Below are positions 7,823 through 16,066 of a stretch of 16,167 bases of DNA, in pieces. This DNA comes from Dunaliella salina (Eukaryota; Chlorophyta; Chlorophyceae; Chlamydomonadales; Dunaliellaceae). Position 1 is the first letter of the stretch. The number at the start of each line of letters is the position of its first letter. The stretch is from NCBI GenBank assembly GCA_002284615.2, contig MU069722.1, positions 31,671 through 47,837 on the forward strand. The letters run 5' to 3'. The translations under genes were made by a program, and so were the position numbers. The notes below the pieces were generated by a model. It ran no database searches, was not told the DNA's origin, and worked only from the letters and a program-made list of their open reading frames with translations.

Positions 7823-8055
7823 TAGGGTTGGGTAGCCACATAGGAGAGCCTCAGCGAGGGTGAGACTCGGCGAGGCTCGGGGAGCCTATTTGGCTTATGG
7901 GCCTCACCCTGTTTGACCCTCTTTCTACCCCAAAATGGTGTAAAAGTGCCTGAGACTACCCACAAAATCTGTGCATCCAAAGAGGCCCTATCCAAATAGG
8001 CAGAGCCTCCTCTAGGCTCGAAGAGATGTTGGTACACCCTGTTTACCCATGGCTA
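7823..8055. mobile_element. Third short hAT-like MITE
   Basis: This 233-bp block starts TAGGGTTGGGTAGCCA. Its other end, reverse-complemented, reads TAGCCATGGGTAAACA, an imperfect terminal inverted repeat (11 of 16). It is flanked by the direct repeat CATATACC (7815-7822 and 8056-8063). Inside, GCCTATTTGG near 7884 and CCAAATAGGC near 7990 form a perfect 10-bp subterminal inverted repeat, surrounded by GAGCCTC/GAGGCTC motifs. The TAGGG start and 8-bp TSD agree with hAT. It has no coding capacity. Confidence 0.72.
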
Positions 8056-8239
8056 CATATACCATGCATCAAGGAGTCCCGTGCGCACGGCCTCGGGCCG
8101 GCGCAGGCTTTTCTTTTCTCTTTTCTGGCTTCTTCAGCCTGCTGTAGAATGCAGCTTGCAGACACCAGGGCGCAAAGGGCACCCGAGGGCTGCAGGAGTC
8201 CACCTCGAAGTCTGCCAAGGACGGGCCAATCGGCCAGCC

Positions 8240-9400
8240 TATGGGACACTTCCATACATGCACACATACACCTACGAGCTCTGCACTCACATGCTTCACC
8301 AAGGAGCCAGCCACCAACTGGATCGTGGTCATGAACGCAACAGGCAGCTGGGGGCTGCACTCCCTTACTTTCCTACCAACTCGTCACTCGCTGCTTCATA
8401 AAGGTGCCGGACAAAGACCGTTCGACGAGCGTGCATGCACAAAGGACACCATGGCACGCGCATACCCACATTCGTCTGCGAGCTCTGCAATCACATGGTT
8501 CCCCAAGGCGCTGGCCACATACTGTGGCTGGCGGGCGTGGACGCAAGTTTGGGCAGCTAAGAGTTACACTCCCTCACTCTACTACACGCTTGTCGCTCGC
8601 GTGCTGTCATTGAAGGAGCCAGACGAAAACCGGTCGACAGGCGTGCATGCGCAAAGGACACATCCACTCACGCATACCCACATTCACCTTCACGAGCTCT
8701 GCACTCACATGCTTCATCATGGAGCCGGCCACGGACTGGCTGGCAGGCGTGAATGCAAAGGGCAGCTGAGGGCTGTACTTCCTTCACAACCAGCTTGTCG
8801 CTCACATGCTTCATCAAGGAGCCGGACAAAGACAGGTCGGCAGGTGTGGACGCGCATTCGAGGACACATTCACTCATGCACACCCATGTTTGCCTAGGCG
8901 AGCTCTGCACGCACATGCTTCATCAAGGAGCCGGCCGCAGACTGGCTGTTGAGTGTGGATGCAAAGGGTAGTAAAGGATCCTATACCCTCACTTCACTAC
9001 ACGCTTGTCACTCGCATGCTTTCAATGAAGGAGCCAAGCAAAGACCATCCGGCAGGGGTGCCTGAGCATTCGAGGACACATTCACACAGCAACACTCGCA
9101 CGCGCCTTTGAGCACTGAACTCACATGCTTCATCAAGGAGCCGGCCGCAGACTGGCTGTCGGGTGTGGATGCAAAGGGTAGTAAAGGATCCTATACCCTC
9201 ACTTCACTACACGCTTGTCACTCGCATGCTTCCAATGAAGGGGCCAGGCAAAAACCGTCCGGCAGGGGTGCATGCGCATTCAAGGTCCCATTCACACACC
9301 AACGCTCGCACGCGCCTTTGGGCACTGAACTCACATGCTTCATCAAGGAGCCGGCCACGGACTGGCTGGCGGGCGTGAACGCAAAAGGCAGCTGAGGGCT
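8240..9400. repeat. ~210-bp dimeric minisatellite, six units
   Basis: The anchor TCACATGCTTCATCAAGGAGCC (or variant) occurs near 8286, 8491, 8705, 8911, 9121 and 9331, a spacing of 205-214 bp. Each unit has two related halves, both carrying an AAGGAGCC-like block. The units at 8911 and 9121 are the most alike. On the minus strand each anchor reads GATGAAGCATGTGAG, which includes a GTGAGY donor-like motif. Units near 8350, 8765 and 9398 also read CAGCCCTCAGCTGCC or similar. Open frames here are short and shared between units. They are not good evidence for separate genes. Confidence 0.85.
9335..9398 (-). CDS. Possible 64-nt mini-exon (speculative)
   Basis: The minus strand shows TATCTTGCAG|CCC at 9399 and GAAGCAT|GTGAGT at 9334, bounding 64 nt that would be read PSAAFCVHARQPVRGRLLDEA in the phase left by the exon ending at 9458. 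The implied upstream intron (9457-9399) is only 59 nt. Related segments exist near 8350 and 8765. It may be an exon, or merely a unit of the 210-bp array with splice-like ends. Confidence 0.2.
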
Positions 9401-9457
9401 GCAAGATAGCGGGAACGAGGGCGATGGCAGCGCAGAGCTCATCAAATCCCCGCTCAC

Positions 9458-10112
9458 CCGCCGGCTGCTTCCAGGCGTGTACAGCCCGAACACACCCCCC
9501 ACCGCACCTGCGGAAACCACCCCCTCCGCTTCTCCCACCCCTCCGCCCTCACGCTCAAGGGACATTCCGGCAACAGCACTGCTGCTGCCGCCCCTGCTGT
9601 AGCTGCCGCTGCTGTGGCGGCTGCTGCCTGAGCGGCCGCGTGAACTGACACGCTGCGCATGCGCGTGTGTGTGTGGGTGTGCGTGTGCGTGTGCGCGGAT
9701 GTGGAAGGCAGAAGTGGCGGGAGTGGTGTGGATGGCCACAGCTCCAGAAGGAGGCGGAAGGGGGGGCATAAGGCTCGGCCTCCCCACACTCTCAAGCTGT
9801 GACACACCGGGCTGTGTCCCAGCAGCAGCAGCACGGGGGGATGTGGGATCTCTCCTAGGACGTGTGGGGTTTGCAGGCACATGAGGCCTTTGTGGTCCAT
9901 GTCGTGGAGCATATCCTTCTTCAGAGCCGGCAGCAGCCTCCGCGCCCACAGCAGGATGAGCTGGGATGCCATCAAACCCCCCACACACGATGGTGTCAGC
10001 TTCCAGGTCATCCGCTGCCACGCCATCTGCGTGGCCATCATCCCCCTCATCGCCACCGTTGCCCTCTGCTTCTGGGTTCCCATCCCAGGGTGTGTTGCCA
10101 CTGCTGGCCCAC
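9458..10112 (-). CDS. Exon 3 of the unidentified low-complexity protein
   Basis: The frame continues in phase from the exon ending at 10304: the split codon AG|G gives Arg, then WASSGNTPWDG. The acceptor is CAATGTGCAG|G. An acidic Gly/Asp/Glu-rich section (about 10080-9970) is followed by Pro/Ala-rich sequence, a HAHAHPHTHAHA run near 9670, and a Ser/Gly/Arg-rich section (RGRSGSSRHSSGSYSRGGSSS) near 9640-9580. It is disordered throughout, with no recognised domain. The 3' end is placed at CGGCGG|GTGAGC (last base 9458, phase 0). The frame stays open further into the repeat array, so the exact end is less certain than the start. A plus-strand frame over 9881-10147 resembles a membrane segment but lacks the linked exons seen on the minus strand. 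Confidence 0.6.
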
Positions 10113-10303
10113 CTGCACATTGGTTTACATTGGTTTACGTTGGTTAACCTAGACTGTAGGCTGTAGCCCGGATCCCTGGCTCATCAGTCACCGGTGCAAC
10201 ATCTTCAACCAGCTTCACATGGTTAGCAACAACATCTTCAACAGCTTCACATGGTTAGCAACAAGTAATGAGACGTTTCTACAACTGTGTGCCTAGCACC
10301 CAC
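10113..10303 (-). other. Intron with GTGGGT donor and TGCAG acceptor
   Basis: This 191-nt intron starts CAG|GTGGGTGC and ends AATGTGCAG|G. It contains several CTAAC motifs suitable as branch points and two direct repeats: TTGCTAACCATGTGAAGCTG twice, and GTAAACCAAT twice near the 3' end. Removing it joins two long frames in phase (2 + 1), which is the strongest single piece of gene-structure evidence in the window. Confidence 0.6.
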
Positions 10304-11114
10304 CTGCACGGGCTCTCGGAGGCCACTCCGTGCGTGCGCACGCATGCCTGCCCCTTCCCCCTCCCCACCACTGCATCTTCATCCCTCTGCCCGGCTGTCC
10401 CAGCTGGTCCGCCTGTGCCACTCACTAATAGATGCTGCTGGAAATGCTGCTGCACTTGGTGTTGCTGCTGCTGCCCAGCGTGGGCTGGGTAGTGCCGCAG
10501 CACGCGTGCGCGCTCGCGCTCCTGCTGCTGCTGCTGGTGCAGCGCCAAACCCAGCATTCCTCTGGGCCCGGGGGCCGACGCAGGAGCATCCCTTCTTCCG
10601 CCCACGCGTGTCCCCCAACCCCCTCCCCCACCCACGCCCCCATCACTCCCCCTCTTTCCTGCGGCCAGTCCACCACCCTTGGCCCCCCATCCTCTCCCTC
10701 CCTCCCCCCCACTGTCTCCGCTGCTGCTCTCGCTGCTGCTCCTGCCATTGCTGCTGGGGTTGTCGTTGCTGTTGCTGCTGTGGGTCCCTGGAGGACCCTC
10801 ATGGCACACACGGATATGTTTCTCGTCGGAGGGGGCGCGGGCACCTCGCGCAACAGAGGACGGGGGGGATCCTTGATCGCCGACGGCCACTGTGTGCCTT
10901 TCGCCCACTTCACCTACCCCTTGCCGTCCGCATGCAACATGGTGCACAGGGGCGAAGCCGGCACTTCCAGTGATTGGGGTTGGTGCGCAAGCGAGAGGCG
11001 CGGAAGGCCATGGCATGGTAGGGGTTGCTGAGGCAAAGGGTGTGATGTGAGCATGTGGTTGTGCAGCATCAATGCTTTGTGAGGGAGCAGCAGCCTGTGG
11101 GTTAGAAGCTGTGG

Positions 11115-11149
<35 letters not shown>

Positions 11150-11315
11150 GCTGCTGGTGCTATGGGTGTTGGTGGGCAGCTAGACTTGGAAGTAGGTAAG
11201 GATGGTGAAGGAGTGGCTGAAGGAGGGGAGAGATTGGGGTTGGCTGTGAGGGGGCGCACGCGCACCTCTTTGCTGCCCCAGCTCTTACGGGTGGGCACTT
11301 GCACAGGCAGTGAGC
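10304..11315 (-). CDS. Exon 2 of the unidentified low-complexity protein
   Basis: This is a 1012-nt minus-strand open frame. It starts at CACCTGCAG|GC, completing the codon begun at 12792. In order it encodes a basic start (PTRKSWGSKEVRVRP), Ser/Pro-rich sequence, a poly-Ala run from GCA repeats (about 11147-11118), a Gly/Val/His region, a Ser/Asn-rich block (SSNSNDNPSSNGRSSSESSS, near 10780-10720), a Gly-rich block near 10690-10600, then HQQQQQERERAR and QQQQHQVQQHFQQHLL, which may form a short coiled coil. The 3' end is GTGCAG|GTGGGT at 10304. No catalytic or DNA-binding domain is visible. The frame also runs on into the upstream 72-bp repeats, where the composition switches abruptly to Cys/Leu/Ala; I take that part as intron. 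Confidence 0.65.
11118..11147. repeat. (CTG)10 trinucleotide run coding poly-Ala on the minus strand
   Basis: Ten consecutive CTG triplets on the plus strand are read as GCA (Ala) codons in the minus-strand exon frame. The run length is probably polymorphic. Confidence 0.85.
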
Positions 11316-12480
11316 CTGCAGGTGCTGCGACACAGACACAGTGCTGATGCAGTGCAGATGAGCACTTGCACAGGCAGTGAGTCTGCCTGCAGGTGCTGCA
11401 ACACAGACAGTGCTGATGCAGCGCAGAAGAGCACTTGCACACAGGCAGTAAGCCTGCCTGCAGGTGCAGCAACACGGCACACAGCGCAGATTTGGCGCTG
11501 ATGGCCACTTGCACCGGCAGTGAGGCTGCCTGCAGGGGCAGCAACGCAGCACGCAGCGCTGACGCAGCGTAGAAGAGCACTTGCGCATGCATTAAGCATG
11601 CCTGCAGGGGCAGCAACATAGCACGCAGCGCTGATGCAGCGCAGAAGAGCACTTGCACACAGGCAGTGAGCATGCCTGCAGGTACAGCAACACAGCACAC
11701 AGCGCTGATGCAGCGCAGAAGAGCACTGGCACAGGCAGTGAGCCTGCGTGCAAGGTGCAGCAACACAGCACACAGCGCTGATGCAGCGCAGAAGAGCACT
11801 TGCGCATGCATTGAGCCTGCCTGCAGGTGCAGCAACACAGCACACAGCGCAGATTTGGCGCTCATGGTCACCTGCACCGGCAGTGAGCCTGCCTGCAGGG
11901 GCAGCAACAGAGACGCAGTGCTGATGCAGCGCAGAAGAGCACTTGCGCATGCATTGAGCCTGCATGCAGGGTGCAGCAACATAGCACACAGCGCTGATGC
12001 AGCGCAGAAGAGCACTTGCACACAGGCAGTGAGCATGCCCGCAGGTGCAGCAACACAGCACACAGCGTTGATGCAGCGCAGAGGAGCAATTGCACAGGCA
12101 GTGAGCATGCCTGCAGGTACAGCAACACAGCATACAGCGCTTTTGCAGCGCAGAAGAGCACTGGCACAGGCATTGAGCCTGCGTGCAAGGTGCAGCAACA
12201 CAGCACACAGCGCAGATGCAGCAGGAAAGAGCACTTGCACAGGCACTGAGCCTGCGTGCAGGTGCACCAACACACTTAGTTTTGCTGCAGGGCAGATGAG
12301 CACTTGCCAAGGAAGTGAGCCTGCCTGCAGGTGCAGCAACACAAACATAGCACGGATGCAGCGCGGAAAAATTCTTGCACAGGCAGTGAGCCTGCCTGCA
12401 GGTGCAGCAACACAAACATAGCACGGATGCAGCGCGGAAAAATTTTGTACAGGCAGTGAGCCTAACTGCAGGTGCAGCAA
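11290..12480. repeat. ~72-bp minisatellite, about 17 units
   Basis: Variants of AGCACTTGCACAGGCAGTGAGCCTGC occur near 11293, 11361, 11430, 11504, 11576, 11648, 11722, 11795, 11867, 11938, 12013, 12086, 12157, 12230, 12299, 12374 and 12443. Each unit then has CTGCAGGTGCAGCAACACAG and GCTGATGCAGCGCAGA. Some units instead carry AGATTTGGCGCT, which gives a higher-order mixture. On the minus strand every unit includes CACCTGCAG|G, like the acceptor used for exon 2, which is the unit closest to the exon. The unit length is a multiple of 3 and stop-free on the minus strand, producing a 751-codon open frame that I regard as mostly intronic. Confidence 0.93.
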
Positions 12481-12697
12481 CACAGACGCAGCTTGTGCAT
12501 ACAGCACAGACGCGGCCCCACCACAGCACAGCACACAACTGCTCCTGCTTCCCAGCCAACTGCTCCTGCTTCCCAGCTGTCAACTCTGACTAAGTTCAGT
12601 TCATGTGCTTCCTTTGTCATGATACCCCGACGATCCTGATAGTGCTAATCATGCGGCGGCATGCTGCCGAAAAAGACGCAAGCAAACGATCAATGGG

Positions 12698-12770
<73 letters not shown>

Positions 12771-12791
12771 CAGCAACATCAGCCAACCCAC
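11316..12791 (-). other. Minisatellite-filled intron, ~1.48 kb
   Basis: The donor is TGTGTAG|GTGGGT at 12792/12791 and the acceptor CACCTGCAG|GC at 11316/11315. Joining them keeps the frame (phase 1 + 2, giving a Gly codon). The intron holds a (GT)n tract of 70 nt starting about 22 nt after the donor, about 200 nt of unremarkable sequence including a CTCCTGCTTCCCAGC repeat (near 12540-12575), and then the ~72-bp array. An alternative is that the array is translated as Cys/Leu/Ala-rich repeats; composition argues against it. Confidence 0.55.
12699..12768. repeat. (AC)35 microsatellite
   Basis: This is an uninterrupted 70-nt AC tract. On the minus strand it is (GT)n, placed just after the proposed donor at 12791, the same arrangement as at the left edge of the window. 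Confidence 0.98.
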
Positions 12792-13322
12792 CTACACACA
12801 GAGCCACCGGCTCCTTCATACCACCCCCGCCTCCTCTCCCTGCCTCCTGCTGCTGCTGCCTGTCGTATGTTCTCTGGAAAGGGACCCCACTCACAGCAGA
12901 CCCAGGAATACCAGTTTCAGGAGGACCAGAGGGAGCCGCAACCCCAGAGCCAGGGGATTGCTGAGGTTGAGTGGCGTGAGTGACTGCGGTTGGCTGTTGA
13001 TGGCGCGGAGCGAACACACTGGAGGACTGCTCAGTGATCTGCTGGCCCCGAATTGCCTGTGTTTGTGGCTGCCGCTGCTGCTGCTGGTGCTGGTGCTGCT
13101 GGTGCTGTTGCTGCATGGCCAAGCGTGCAAAGGGATTGTCCATGCTGTTATGGAAGGCAGCAGCAGAGGGGTTGCCACTTTCCAAGGAGTGCCGGGTCCT
13201 AATGGACCCGCCTACCCTGCCCAAGCCCAGGATGGCTCCCCCTTTGCTCAAGTATTCGCCCCCTGCCCCCACCACCCTGCCATGCAGGTGCTGCACCATC
13301 TTGGCCACCACACCCTGCTGAC
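12792..13322 (-). CDS. Exon 1 (visible) of the unidentified Q/H-rich protein
   Basis: The frame is open on the minus strand from 13365 to the (GT)n tract. I place the exon start at CTGACTGGTTTGCAG|GT (13322), because the sequence before it is a unit of the flanking array; an ATG start at 13365 (MSQQEVL...) is the alternative. The first part (GVVAKMVQHLHGRVVG, GGEYLSKGGAILGLGRVGG) looks ordered and may be a small domain, and an NPFARL motif follows. Then comes a Gln/His-rich tract (MQQQHQQHQHQQQQRQPQ, near 13110-13060), Ser/Gln/Pro-rich sequence and a Gly run. The exon ends at TAG|GTGGGT (12792). The family is unknown. Any exon further upstream was not securely found. Confidence 0.62.
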
Positions 13323-14160
13323 CTGCAAACCAGTCAGGAGCAATCAGCACTTCTTGCTGAGACATCGATGATTATCAGTTTGCAGTGCGCATCCCTCTGC
13401 CCAGGTGCTGCACCATCCTGGCCACCACACTCTGCTGACCTGCAGAACAGTCAGGAGCAACAAGCATCCCACCTCTTGCTGAAATATTGGATTCTTCACT
13501 GTGCAGTGTGCATCCCTTTACCCAACAGGTGCTGCACAAGGTCGGACCACAAACTCTGCTGACTTGCTGACCAGTAAAGAACGACGAATGCTTCTTGCTG
13601 AGACATGCATGGCTTAAATTTGCAGTGTGCATCCCTCTGCCCCGCACGTGCTGCATCATCATGGCCACCACACCCGGCTGACCTGCAGAACAGTCAGGAG
13701 CAATAAGCATCCCACCTCTTGCTGAAATATTGGATTCTTCACTGTGCAGTGTGCATCTCTCTACCCAGCAGGTTCTGTGCACCAGGTTGGGTCACAAACC
13801 CCGCTGACCTGCTGACCAGTAAAGGACGACAAATGTTCCTTGCTGAGACATGTACAGCTTCAAATTTGCAGTGTGCATCTCTCTGCCCCGCAGGTGCTGC
13901 ACCATCATGGCCACCACACCCGGCTGACCGGCAGACCAGCCAGGAGCAAAGAGCACTTCTTGCTGAGACATTGTTCCTTTTTTTGTTGTTGTTTGTTTGA
14001 ACTGTGCAGTAAGCATCCCTCTACCCAGCAGGTGCTGCACCAGGTTGGGTCACAAACCCCGCTGATCTGCTGACCAGTAAAGAACGGCGGATGCTTCTTG
14101 CTGAGACATGCATGACTTGAAATTTGCAGTATGCATCCCTCTGCCCTGCAGGTGTTTTCA
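13262..14160. repeat. ~120-bp minisatellite with alternating A and B units
   Basis: The anchor TGCAGT starts units at 13381 (A), 13502 (B), 13621 (A), 13745 (B), 13867 (A), 14005 (B) and 14125 (A, truncated). A diverged A unit at 13262-13380 overlaps the start of the exon above. A units contain GGCCACCACAC-CTGCTGACC, B units CACAAACCCCGCTGA. The ~240-bp A+B pair is the real higher-order period. One A unit is longer through a T-rich insertion near 13976-13999. On the minus strand A units read CTCCTGACTGTTCTGCAG|GTCAGC, matching the acceptor proposed for the exon. Confidence 0.9.
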
Positions 14161-14220
14161 CTGGAGGGCTGCTGTGGGAGTTTCAGCTGCCCTTTGGTTT
14201 GCAGGTGTTTTCACTGGAGG
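14147..14220 (+). repeat. 21-bp direct repeat, 53 bp apart
   Basis: TGCAGGTGTTTTCACTGGAGG begins at 14147 and again at 14200 without mismatch. It lies at the edge of the A/B array and marks a separate small duplication. Confidence 0.9.
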
Positions 14221-14358
14221 ACTGCAAAGGCTCAACGAACGCGGCAGGTTAGATTGCACACTCAATTCTTTCAACTGCACCTCTGCCTGTTGTCCAGCAA
14301 ACACGATTCTATCGAGTGAGGATTGCACACACTTCATGCAGGTGTGTGCAGTCTTCAC
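14158..14358 (-). CDS. Short coding-like open frame (speculative)
   Basis: A minus-strand frame of 66 codons includes DRIVFAGQQAEVQLKELSVQ and a Pro/Thr/Ala-rich end. Its composition would suit an upstream exon of the same minus-strand gene. Several internal CAG acceptor candidates exist, but no convincing donor was found, so it remains a candidate only. Confidence 0.2.
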   Translation of the reverse strand: MKTAHTCMKCVQSSLDRIVFAGQQAEVQLKELSVQSNLPRSLSLCSPPVKTPANQRAAETPTAALQ

Positions 14359-14359
14359 T

Positions 14360-15068
14360 CAAAAGAGGCGGAAGGTCAGCCCCCCAATCCCTGTGTAATA
14401 TCCTGCCTTTTGCCAGCCAGGCCACCTCTGCCCATTCTGATAACACCTACTGAAAGCTAGTAAAAAAAGCAATTTTTCAGCGCTGAGCTGGTCCCATTTG
14501 GTGAACCCTACTGCGCACTGGGTCTGCATGTTTGCGCACTCAGCCAGCAAAACTCACCCCCTGTGTGCCAAAGCCCTCCAGCTGCATCCCCAAGCCTGCA
14601 GGTGGACCCCAGGATGGTCCCTCAGTGCACTGGTGGCCACCTGGTGCATGCTGGCAGGGGGCTGTCCGGGGGGTGCTCCAAATCCAGTCGAGAGGAGTGA
14701 TGAAGACAGGGAACGGCTTTCTATTAATATTTAATGAAATTTTGGCGCTTCAGCGGAGTGTTGGTACGGGGCCCGGATTTCAAATTGCAACCTCGTTCCA
14801 ATTTCCGCGGCAGCCAGTCATTTGAGGTAAAAGACGCTGTTTTGATTTTATTTTGAAGGGACTTCCTCAACCACTTTTCGCGGGCAGGCTTAAAAATCCG
14901 AAAAATCCGCCGCGGCGCAGCAATTCCAGAATTCTGGTTGCGTAAGTTTGCGAGAATTATCATTAAAACTGCATCGACCTCCTTGGATGTGTGCCCACAA
15001 GCAAACTTTCCAGAGTTTATAGCTCCAGCAACTCTGCGGAGCCCAGCAGCTCCTCCCTGGCGCCCATC
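14360..15068. other. Non-repetitive, partly AT-rich intergenic region; possible promoter
   Basis: This is the first long stretch without tandem repeats. It is AT-rich around 14715-14745 (ATTAATATTTAATGAAATTTT) and 14835-14905. With the minus-strand exons on one side and a possible plus-strand start at 15069 on the other, it could be a divergent promoter region. No specific promoter element can be assigned. Confidence 0.35.
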
Positions 15069-15173
15069 ATGGCACCCCACAGCGTCAGTGTTTATGATGA
15101 CAATCCCAGGCATCGGCCAGGACAAACAGCGGGTGCGGAGGTGGCCTATCGGGGCCAGGCCAGACCTCCCAGG
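15069..15173 (+). CDS. Possible first exon of a plus-strand gene (speculative)
   Basis: The frame begins ATG GCA CCC in a favourable CATCATGGC context and encodes MAPHSVSVYDDNPRHRPG and further residues to ...ARPPR. The same frame is open upstream and Ser-rich. It would need splicing at CCTCCCAG|GTTATA, a weak donor, because a stop follows two codons later. No downstream exon was found with confidence. Confidence 0.22.
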
Positions 15174-15814
15174 TTATAAGTGCTTGTCCGTGCAATGAAA
15201 ATCCGACGAGCATCAGGGGTCCTCCCGACAACCTAAAATCACCTGCAATATTACCATTAGGCTGCCCAAACACTCGCTGCTGCAGTTTGGGCCTGAGCAG
15301 AGTCCCTCAGAAAATGGCCATTCCCAGGGGTGACCGAGAAGTGCAGGTATGGGGCACACCTTATGCTCCTTAATTGCAAAAATATTAAAAGAGGAGCATT
15401 TGTCACCTCAAAACATGCACTGGTGTGCCCAAATGGAAGAAATGCATGTTTTGGATGCAGAGAGCTCCCCATGAGCCACACCCAGGTGTCCTCCGCACTT
15501 CCCCAACATGCCAGACTAGTCCTTTCCCTCAAACAAGCAATCCCTCATACTCAGAAGTGGGTTAAACGTGCCCGGCAGGATATCATCCATTTTTGGCATA
15601 GGATTGGGGGCCTGACGGAAGGCCTAGGTTTGACCAAACTGGCAGGGTTTGTGCTTGGGTCCCATAGCCCTGTCTGCAGCATTGGGGTTTAAAACCCGCT
15701 TGTTGTGGTACAGGTGCAATAAGTAGCCACAGCGCAATCCCTACTCCTTCACCAACCAGATTCCACTTTGTTCCACCTACTCTGCAACAAAGGATGCTTT
15801 GAAGTGATTTAGGG
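15174..15814. other. Region without a supported gene
   Basis: Open frames exist on both strands (the longest is plus 15330-15692, 120 codons) but they overlap each other and none shows a recognisable motif or splice structure. No repeats longer than a few bases stand out. It may be intergenic or intronic. Confidence 0.4.
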
Positions 15815-16066
15815 TCATCGTGTCGAAAGAACCTCATTGTTAAAGGCATAAAGTGATGAGATCCAGTCGCTGGTGAGGTACAGGACTTCAACCATTCCCT
15901 TGGAGTAACAAAAATCCAGCACTTGCCTTGAAGGGGTGCCAAAAAAAACCAATGTTTGGTGTAGCATTCCCGTGCTTCTCTCATACAGGATGTAAGGATT
16001 GCATATGAATGTACTTCTCTCATACAGGATGTAAGGATTGCATATGAATGTACTTCTCTCATACAA
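15815..16066 (-). CDS. Coding-like minus-strand segment, unidentified
   Basis: The minus frame ending at 15815 reads TLVFFGTPSRQVLDFCYSKG and goes on through an aromatic, well-mixed stretch of about 35 residues, unlike the low-complexity proteins elsewhere in the window. A second minus frame is also open across the same interval (to 15583) and reaches the 39-bp array in frame. The two overlapping frames might reflect a decayed mobile-element gene or chance. No family is recognised. Confidence 0.22.
   Translation of the reverse strand: MYERSTFICNPYILYERSTFICNPYILYERSTGMLHQTLVFFGTPSRQVLDFCYSKGMVEVLYLTSDWISSLYAFNNEVLSTR

Noticed and set aside
9881..10147. Plus-strand frame resembling a membrane segment, with C-ending codons
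   Set aside because: It overlaps a minus-strand exon that joins in phase to its neighbour through a canonical intron. The C-rich third positions coincide with the first codon position of the minus frame, which is rich in G because of Gly, Ala and Asp codons.
10279..12534. A single 751-codon minus-strand open frame as one uninterrupted coding region
   Set aside because: More than half of it runs through the ~72-bp repeats, where all minus frames are largely open and the composition changes abruptly to Cys/Leu/Ala. The part below 11315 is kept as exon 2.
12661..13371. Plus-strand open frame beginning in the (AC)n tract
   Set aside because: It is the complement of the Gln-rich minus exon and consists mostly of Leu/Cys from CTG runs. 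It has no splice or start context.
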